A stretch of 12,424 nt of DNA, taken from positions 830 to 13,253 of the forward strand of contig JAFKKQ010000127.1 of NCBI GenBank assembly GCA_017304505.1. The letters are read 5' to 3'. This stretch comes from Hyphomicrobiales bacterium. GTDB taxonomy: Bacteria > Pseudomonadota > Alphaproteobacteria > Rhizobiales > Xanthobacteraceae. Positions 7,153 through 12,424 of this stretch are shown here, one piece after another. The notes under the pieces are model-generated. The model ran no database searches. It was not told the DNA's origin and saw nothing but the letters and a program-made list of their open reading frames with translations. Each line of letters begins with the position of its first letter. Position 1 is the stretch's first letter. Position numbers and translations under genes: made by a program.

Positions 7153-7216
7153 CGTCAGAAATCCTTTTGGGAAAGTCACGGTTGGGCGCGATGGAAGCCT
7201 GCGCCTGGATGGGCGG

Positions 7217-7245
7217 CTTATAGCGACCGCCCCGCCGAGCGGCAA
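7217..7245 (-). promoter_or_regulatory. Sigma70-type promoter of ndk
   Basis: On the minus strand a -35 hexamer TTGCCG (7245-7240) and a -10 hexamer TATAAG (7222-7217) are separated by exactly 17 bases. Transcription should begin near 7210, giving a leader of about 58 bases before the ndk ATG. This is a visual match to consensus; no start site was measured. Confidence 0.65.
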
Positions 7246-7405
7246 GGTTTGCCATCCCCGGTGAAGGCCGCGGCCGCCAGTCGCAGTTGACCCAGGCCCG
7301 TAGCCCGCTGATTTCGCGAGGGTTTGCGTGGAAAAGGCTTGGCGACCGGATTTCTTTCAACAGCCGCATGAACCTTTCGGACCCTCTCCGCGACTGACGG
7401 GCATG
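7246..7405. other. Spacer between the ndk promoter and the small secreted-protein gene
   Basis: This is the middle of a 292-base divergent gap. It should hold the plus-strand promoter for the small secreted protein. I see no clear -35/-10 pair and no EcfG-type GGAAC/GTT pair, only AT-richer patches at 7318-7360. No gene is supported. Confidence 0.4.
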
Positions 7406-7423
7406 GGACGTGATGACACGTCC
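7406..7423 (+). promoter_or_regulatory. 18-bp palindrome before the ribosome binding site
   Basis: GGACGTG (7406-7412) and CACGTCC (7417-7423) form perfect arms around ATGA. The site ends eight bases before the AGGAG at 7432-7436 of the small secreted-protein gene. It could be a repressor operator or a leader hairpin; which one is not decided by the sequence. Confidence 0.55.
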
Positions 7424-7444
7424 AGCCAAACAGGAGAGAGCACC

Positions 7445-7696
7445 ATGATCCGCAAATTCGCCATTGCCGCCGCCGCCATCGCCGCGCTCGGCACCGCCTC
7501 GATCGTCACCGCGCCGACTGCCGACGCCAAGCCCGTCAAGGTCATGAAGTTCAAACATCACCATCACGGGCACTTCGGCCACTATGGTTTCTACGGCGCC
7601 CCGCTGATTGCTTATGCCGGTGCGTCCTGCTGGCGCCGCGTCTGGGTTGAGACCTCCTACGGCCCCCGCCGTCGCGTTGTGAACGTCTGCGACTAA
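7445..7696 (+). CDS. Small secreted His-rich protein, unknown function
   Basis: The 83-residue product starts at ATG 7445 with AGGAG eight bases upstream. Residues 1-28 are a clear Sec signal peptide: basic MIRK, a long alanine-rich core and a cleavage site after ADA, so the mature protein has about 55 residues in the periplasm or outside. The mature start is basic and holds six histidines within residues 38-46. A short aromatic and hydrophobic stretch follows, then a C-terminal segment with Cys62 and Cys82 flanking WRRVWVE and a basic RRR, likely joined by a disulfide. Similar short secreted proteins with a C-W...R-V-W pattern are common in Bradyrhizobium relatives and are unannotated. Metal binding by the His cluster is inference. 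It is a single-gene unit, with its own terminator. Confidence 0.8.
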   Translation: MIRKFAIAAAAIAALGTASIVTAPTADAKPVKVMKFKHHHHGHFGHYGFYGAPLIAYAGASCWRRVWVETSYGPRRRVVNVCD

Positions 7697-7719
7697 GCGA
7701 GCGAACGCTCCGAAAGAAC

Positions 7720-7754
7720 GGTCCCGGCGCCGCATCGGCGGAGCCGGGGCCTTC
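7720..7754 (+). terminator. Hairpin terminator after the small secreted-protein gene
   Basis: GGTCCCGGC (7720-7728) pairs with GCCGGGGCC (7743-7751) with one G-U pair, and an inner GCCG/CGGC stem caps it with loop CAT. Only two T bases follow on the plus strand, so termination may be weak or Rho-assisted. The position 24 bases after the stop codon supports the role. Confidence 0.55.
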
Positions 7755-7842
7755 GCATCAAGGCCACCCTCTTTGGCTGACGTGGAATCGAGCCTCCGCT
7801 GTGGGGATTGCGCCGCGGATCGCGCTCGGCCATAGAGCGCGC

Positions 7843-9729
7843 ATGCTCGTCATCAACGATCTTTCCGTGCGCATCGCTGGCCGGCTGCTCATCGAGAACG
7901 CCTCGGTGCGGGTTCCGGCCGGCTCCCGCATCGGCTTCGTCGGCCGCAACGGCAGCGGCAAGAGCACACTGTTCAACGTCATCACCGGCGAAGTCGCCGC
8001 CGAGCATGGCGATGTCGAAACGCCCGCCCGCTGGCGGATCGGCCGGCTGGCGCAGGAGGCGCCGAACGGCCCGGAAAGCCTGATCGACGTGGTGCTCAAG
8101 GCCGACGCCGAGCGAACGCGATTGCTCGCGCGCGCCGAGACCGAGCAGGACCCGCACGAGATCGCGGAGATTCAGACCCGGCTGGCCGACATGGGCGCTT
8201 ACGCGGCGCCGGCGCGCGCGGCGGCGATCCTGTCGGGCCTCGGCTTCTCGGCCGCCGACCAGGACCGCCCCTGCTCCGAGTTCTCCGGCGGCTGGCGCAT
8301 GCGCGTGGCGCTCGCGGCCACGCTGTTCGCAGAGCCCGACCTGCTGCTGCTCGACGAACCGACCAACTACCTCGATCTCGAAGGCACGTTGTGGCTGCAG
8401 GATCATCTGGCGCGCTATCCGCGCACCATGATCGTCATCAGCCACGACCGCGATCTGCTCGACACCTCGGTCGAACAAATCATGTCGCTGGAGAACCGCA
8501 AGCTCACGCTCGACCGCGGCGGCTATTCGGATTTCGAGCGCCTGCGCGGCGAGCGGCTGCTCCTTGACCAGAAGATGGTGAAGAAACAGGAGGCGCAGCG
8601 AAAGCACATCCAGGCTTTCATCGACCGCTTCAAGGCCAAGGCGTCGAAGGCACGCCAGGCCCAGTCGCGCGTCAAGATGCTGGAAAAGATGGCGCCGATC
8701 TCGGCGGTCGTCTCCAGCGACGTGTTGCCGATCCGCATTCCCGAACCGGACCGCCTGCTGTCGCCGCCCATCGTCGCGCTCGACGATGTTTCGGTCGGTT
8801 ACGTTCCAGGCCAGCCGGTGCTGAAGGGGCTGACGCTGCGGATCGATAACGACGACCGCATCGCGCTGCTCGGCTCGAACGGCAACGGCAAATCGACCCT
8901 GGTGAAGCTGATCGCCTCGCGCCTCGCGCCATTCGACGGCGGCGTGACGCGCGCGCCCCGCTTGAAGATCGCCTACTTTGCGCAGCACCAGCTCGACGAA
9001 TTGGATTCCGAGGGAAGCGTTTACGACCACGTCCGCAAGCTCTTGCCGGATGCGGCCGAAGCCAAGGTGCGTGCGATGGCAGGCTCGATCGGCTTTTCCG
9101 GCGAAAACGCCGACAAGAAAGTGGAGAAGCTCTCGGGCGGCGAGAAGGCGCGGCTGATGCTTGGGCTGGCGACATTCGGCGGCCCGCATCTGCTCATCCT
9201 CGACGAGCCGACCAACCATCTCGACATCGACAGCCGCGCGGCCCTGATCGAGGCGATCAACGAATATCCCGGCGCGACCGTCCTGGTGTCGCACGATCGT
9301 CACCTGCTGGACGCCTGTGCCGACCGGCTCTGGCTGGTCTCAGGTGGCAAGGTCACATCCTTTGACGGCGACCTCGACGATTACCGGCGGCGCGTGCTGT
9401 CCGACCGCGACGACGGCTCGGACTGGAGCAAGCCTAAACGCAACGGCAAAACGCCGCGCGATTCCACCCAGCGCAACGCGCCCGCCCCGAGACGCGCCGA
9501 CTCCAAACCGCTGCGCCAGCGCATCACTCGCGCCGAGGCCGAGATTGCACGGCTGACGCGCGAGATCGAGACACTCGATGCGGCATTGACCAGCGGTGAG
9601 TTGTTTGCGCGCGAGCCGGCAAAAGCGGCGGCGATGGCCAAGACCCGCGCCGAACACGCAGACGCTCTCGCACGAGCCGAAGAGGACTGGCTCGCGGCTG
9701 GAGCGGCCCTGGAAGCGGCGACGGGATAA
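7843..9729 (+). CDS. ABC-F family ATPase with C-terminal coiled coil (Uup/YheS-like)
   Basis: ABC-F proteins have two ATPase domains and no membrane domain; they bind the ribosomal E site and help stalled or antibiotic-blocked ribosomes. In this 628-residue product the first domain has Walker A GRNGSGKST (34-42), signature FSGGW (147-151), Walker B LLLLDEPTNYLD (167-178) and switch His201. The interdomain linker at about 228-285 is charged and helical, with the KASKARQAQSR element typical of the family. The second domain has GSNGNGKST (344-352), SGGEK (431-435), LLILDEPTNHLD (450-461) and His484. Residues 555-625 form a charged coiled coil as in Uup-type members. The ATG at 7843 begins MLVINDLSVR, the usual N-terminus; a GTG at 7801 would add 14 residues. 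Its exact ribosomal role is unknown. Confidence 0.95.
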   Translation: MLVINDLSVRIAGRLLIENASVRVPAGSRIGFVGRNGSGKSTLFNVITGEVAAEHGDVETPARWRIGRLAQEAPNGPESLIDVVLKADAERTRLLARAETEQDPHEIAEIQTRLADMGAYAAPARAAAILSGLGFSAADQDRPCSEFSGGWRMRVALAATLFAEPDLLLLDEPTNYLDLEGTLWLQDHLARYPRTMIVISHDRDLLDTSVEQIMSLENRKLTLDRGGYSDFERLRGERLLLDQKMVKKQEAQRKHIQAFIDRFKAKASKARQAQSRVKMLEKMAPISAVVSSDVLPIRIPEPDRLLSPPIVALDDVSVGYVPGQPVLKGLTLRIDNDDRIALLGSNGNGKSTLVKLIASRLAPFDGGVTRAPRLKIAYFAQHQLDELDSEGSVYDHVRKLLPDAAEAKVRAMAGSIGFSGENADKKVEKLSGGEKARLMLGLATFGGPHLLILDEPTNHLDIDSRAALIEAINEYPGATVLVSHDRHLLDACADRLWLVSGGKVTSFDGDLDDYRRRVLSDRDDGSDWSKPKRNGKTPRDSTQRNAPAPRRADSKPLRQRITRAEAEIARLTREIETLDAALTSGELFAREPAKAAAMAKTRAEHADALARAEEDWLAAGAALEAATG

Positions 9730-9750
9730 CCGCCGCGACTGAACCTGACT

Positions 9751-9789
9751 GAACGGTCGCTATTGAACGGTCACTATTGAACCGTCACT
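9751..9789. repeat. Three 14-bp tandem repeats at the convergent gene ends
   Basis: Unit GAACGGTCGCTATT at 9751-9764 is followed by GAACGGTCACTATT (9765-9778, one change) and GAACCGTCACT (9779-9789, partial, one further change). The second and third units overlap the last codons and TAG stop (9776-9774) of the minus-strand lipoprotein gene. The first lies between the two genes. Confidence 0.85.
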
Positions 9790-10352
9790 TGGCTTGGTTG
9801 TGTCGCGGTGCGCCGGGCCGGTTTTGCGCGCTTTTTCTTCTCGGGCTTCGCCGCCACCGCCGGTTCGGGCGCGCGCTCCATCGACTTCAGGCGTCCTGCG
9901 CTGAAATGATAGATGCCGGGGCGCTGTCCGTGGATATAGGTCAGCGTGGCGGTGCGCTCGTTGCGTTCGCCAGTGCCGATCTCGACCCGTTCCGGCGTAC
10001 CGGCGTGGGCGACCACATCGCATTCGGTCATGCCCAGCGCGATCCCTCCGGGCATCAACATCGAGGCATCATCCTGCGGCGGCAGCCCGCCGGGTTGCCC
10101 CGCCGAAGCCTGCGCGTTCGGCTGGCTGGCGGCCGGTTGGGCGGCCATCGCGCCGGCGGCGCAGCGCCCGCTGGCATCGACCATCTGTTCCGCCGTCACC
10201 GGCGGAAGCTGCTTTTCCTTCATTCCCGTCACCGACAACGGGCGAAAAAACGTCGACGAATCCGGCGCTTTGAACGAATCCATATCGGGCATGGAACATG
10301 CGCCGAGCCCCATTGCCGCCGACAACAACAGAATTTTCGCGGTAAGCCGCAC
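9774..10352 (-). CDS. Putative outer-membrane lipoprotein with BamE-like C-terminal pattern
   Basis: The N-terminus MRLTAKILLLSAAMGLGAC is a lipoprotein signal with lipobox LGAC and lipidation at Cys19; residue 20 is Ser, so sorting to the outer membrane is expected. Residues 65-95 are a low-complexity Ala/Gln/Pro linker. Residues 103-160 read GIALGMTECDVVAHAGTP and later ATLTYIHG..GIYHF..GRLKSMERAP. This resembles the SmpA/OmlA (BamE) domain, G-x-T-x-x-D-V...G-x-P...Y-x-F-x-x-G-x-L. The tail is Lys/Arg/Ala-rich, ending QVTVQ. I chose GTG at 10352 because GGGGAG lies about five bases upstream; GTG at 10358 abuts that site. The 192-residue length is more than BamE's about 110. It lies 106 bases after holC, whose function is unrelated, and may be co-transcribed. 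Function is unknown. Confidence 0.75.
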   Translation of the reverse strand: MRLTAKILLLSAAMGLGACSMPDMDSFKAPDSSTFFRPLSVTGMKEKQLPPVTAEQMVDASGRCAAGAMAAQPAASQPNAQASAGQPGGLPPQDDASMLMPGGIALGMTECDVVAHAGTPERVEIGTGERNERTATLTYIHGQRPGIYHFSAGRLKSMERAPEPAVAAKPEKKKRAKPARRTATQPSQVTVQ

Positions 10353-10391
10353 GATCACTCCCCACTCTCGTCCGTCCAGGACCCCACCCAA

Positions 10392-10405
10392 ACGCAACTT
10401 TGCGT
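10392..10405. promoter_or_regulatory. 14-bp palindrome in the holC-lipoprotein gap
   Basis: ACGCAA (10392-10397) and TTGCGT (10400-10405) are perfect arms around CT. It lies 40 bases upstream of the lipoprotein start. It could be an operator or a small hairpin with too short a loop; no known regulator motif is recognised. Confidence 0.35.
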
Positions 10406-10458
10406 CACCTTCGCGGCAGCCGCAATCCGATTTGCTCCTTCGGCAGGGATCGGACCGG

Positions 10459-10911
10459 CTAGGCTTTCTTGACCCAACGGCCCCGCTCGTCCGGTTGCCA
10501 ATAGGCCACGTCGAATCCTTGCGCCTTGGCTTCGCCCCAGCGCGTGCGCGCGGCGGCAACAGCATCCTCGTCCTCGCCATCGAACAGCAGCACGATGCGT
10601 TCGTAGTTGCCGGCATCCGGCGGCAGTGGCGCGCCGTCGATCAGAAAGCGCACCGTCGCGCCATTCGGGTTGTGCTCGGCAGCCGTAAGCAGGATGGGCT
10701 GCAGCGCCGGCTCGCTCTCGCGCGGCGTGCCATGCGGCAGGAAGTTGTCGTCGCGATAGGTCCAAAGCAGCGCGTCGAGCGCCTCGACCCGCTCGTCGGA
10801 GGCGGCTTGCACCACGACGCGCCAGCCGCGCTCGTAGGACTTCTCCAACAGTTCAGGCAGCGCCCGCTCCAGGGGCTTTTTCAGCAGATGGTAGAACACA
10901 ACCTCTGTCAT
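10459..10911 (-). CDS. holC: DNA polymerase III chi subunit
   Basis: HolC (chi) links the clamp loader to single-stranded DNA-binding protein during replication, normally through the psi subunit HolD. The 150-residue product has the family landmarks FYHLLKKPLERALPELLEKSYERGWRVVV in the first helix and strand, DALLWTYRDDNFLPHG (46-61), and a C-terminal RGRWVKKA. The ATG at 10911 is 19 bases past the pepA stop, with GGGG just upstream. The pepA-holC pair is a widely conserved bacterial gene order. Alphaproteobacteria usually lack a recognisable psi, so the partner here is uncertain. Confidence 0.95.
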   Translation of the reverse strand: MTEVVFYHLLKKPLERALPELLEKSYERGWRVVVQAASDERVEALDALLWTYRDDNFLPHGTPRESEPALQPILLTAAEHNPNGATVRFLIDGAPLPPDAGNYERIVLLFDGEDEDAVAAARTRWGEAKAQGFDVAYWQPDERGRWVKKA

Positions 10912-10930
10912 CGCGCCCCGCCCGCGGCCA

Positions 10931-12424
<1,494 letters not shown>

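Noticed and set aside
7693..9303. 536-codon open frame on the minus strand opposite the ABC-F gene
   Set aside because: Its composition is typical of an antisense shadow and both ATPase domains of the plus-strand gene explain the sequence.

Overview
The window looks like ordinary chromosome from a high-GC alphaproteobacterium of the order Hyphomicrobiales (Rhizobiales). The purM, ndk, pepA-holC, ABC-F and CDP-alcohol phosphatidyltransferase products read like those of Bradyrhizobium, Rhodopseudomonas and relatives. That placement comes from remembered family sequences and no search was run. I see no transposase, integrase, phage gene, CRISPR array, tRNA or rRNA.

Left block (1-3704): a minus-strand group reads a CDP-alcohol phosphatidyltransferase gene, then an AI-2E/PerM-family membrane protein, then an azlD-like gene that overlaps the PerM stop and runs off the left edge. 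Divergent from it, purM and purN form a tight two-gene purine operon on the plus strand.

Middle block (3705-7152): a minus-strand cold-shock gene has a terminator whose 3' arm and U-tract are tandemly duplicated. About 360 bases without a gene follow. Next come a plus-strand outer-membrane autotransporter barrel with almost no passenger, a convergent minus-strand TerC-family gene with a strong hairpin terminator, and ndk behind a recognisable sigma70-type promoter.

Right block (7153-12424): a small secreted His-rich protein with an 18-bp palindrome just before its ribosome binding site, then an ABC-F translation ATPase on the plus strand. Convergent with it on the minus strand are pepA (N-terminus just off the window), holC and a lipoprotein gene with a BamE-like C-terminal pattern. 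A 14-bp tandem repeat lies between the converging genes and overlaps the lipoprotein stop codon.

Most genes are housekeeping: purine synthesis, NTP balance, DNA polymerase III accessory function, peptide turnover, phospholipid synthesis and ribosome rescue. I found no convincing undescribed multi-gene system. The parts worth a second look are small: the terminator duplication, the structured terC leader, the palindromes, the minimal autotransporter, the His-rich secreted peptide and the azlD without a neighbouring azlC.
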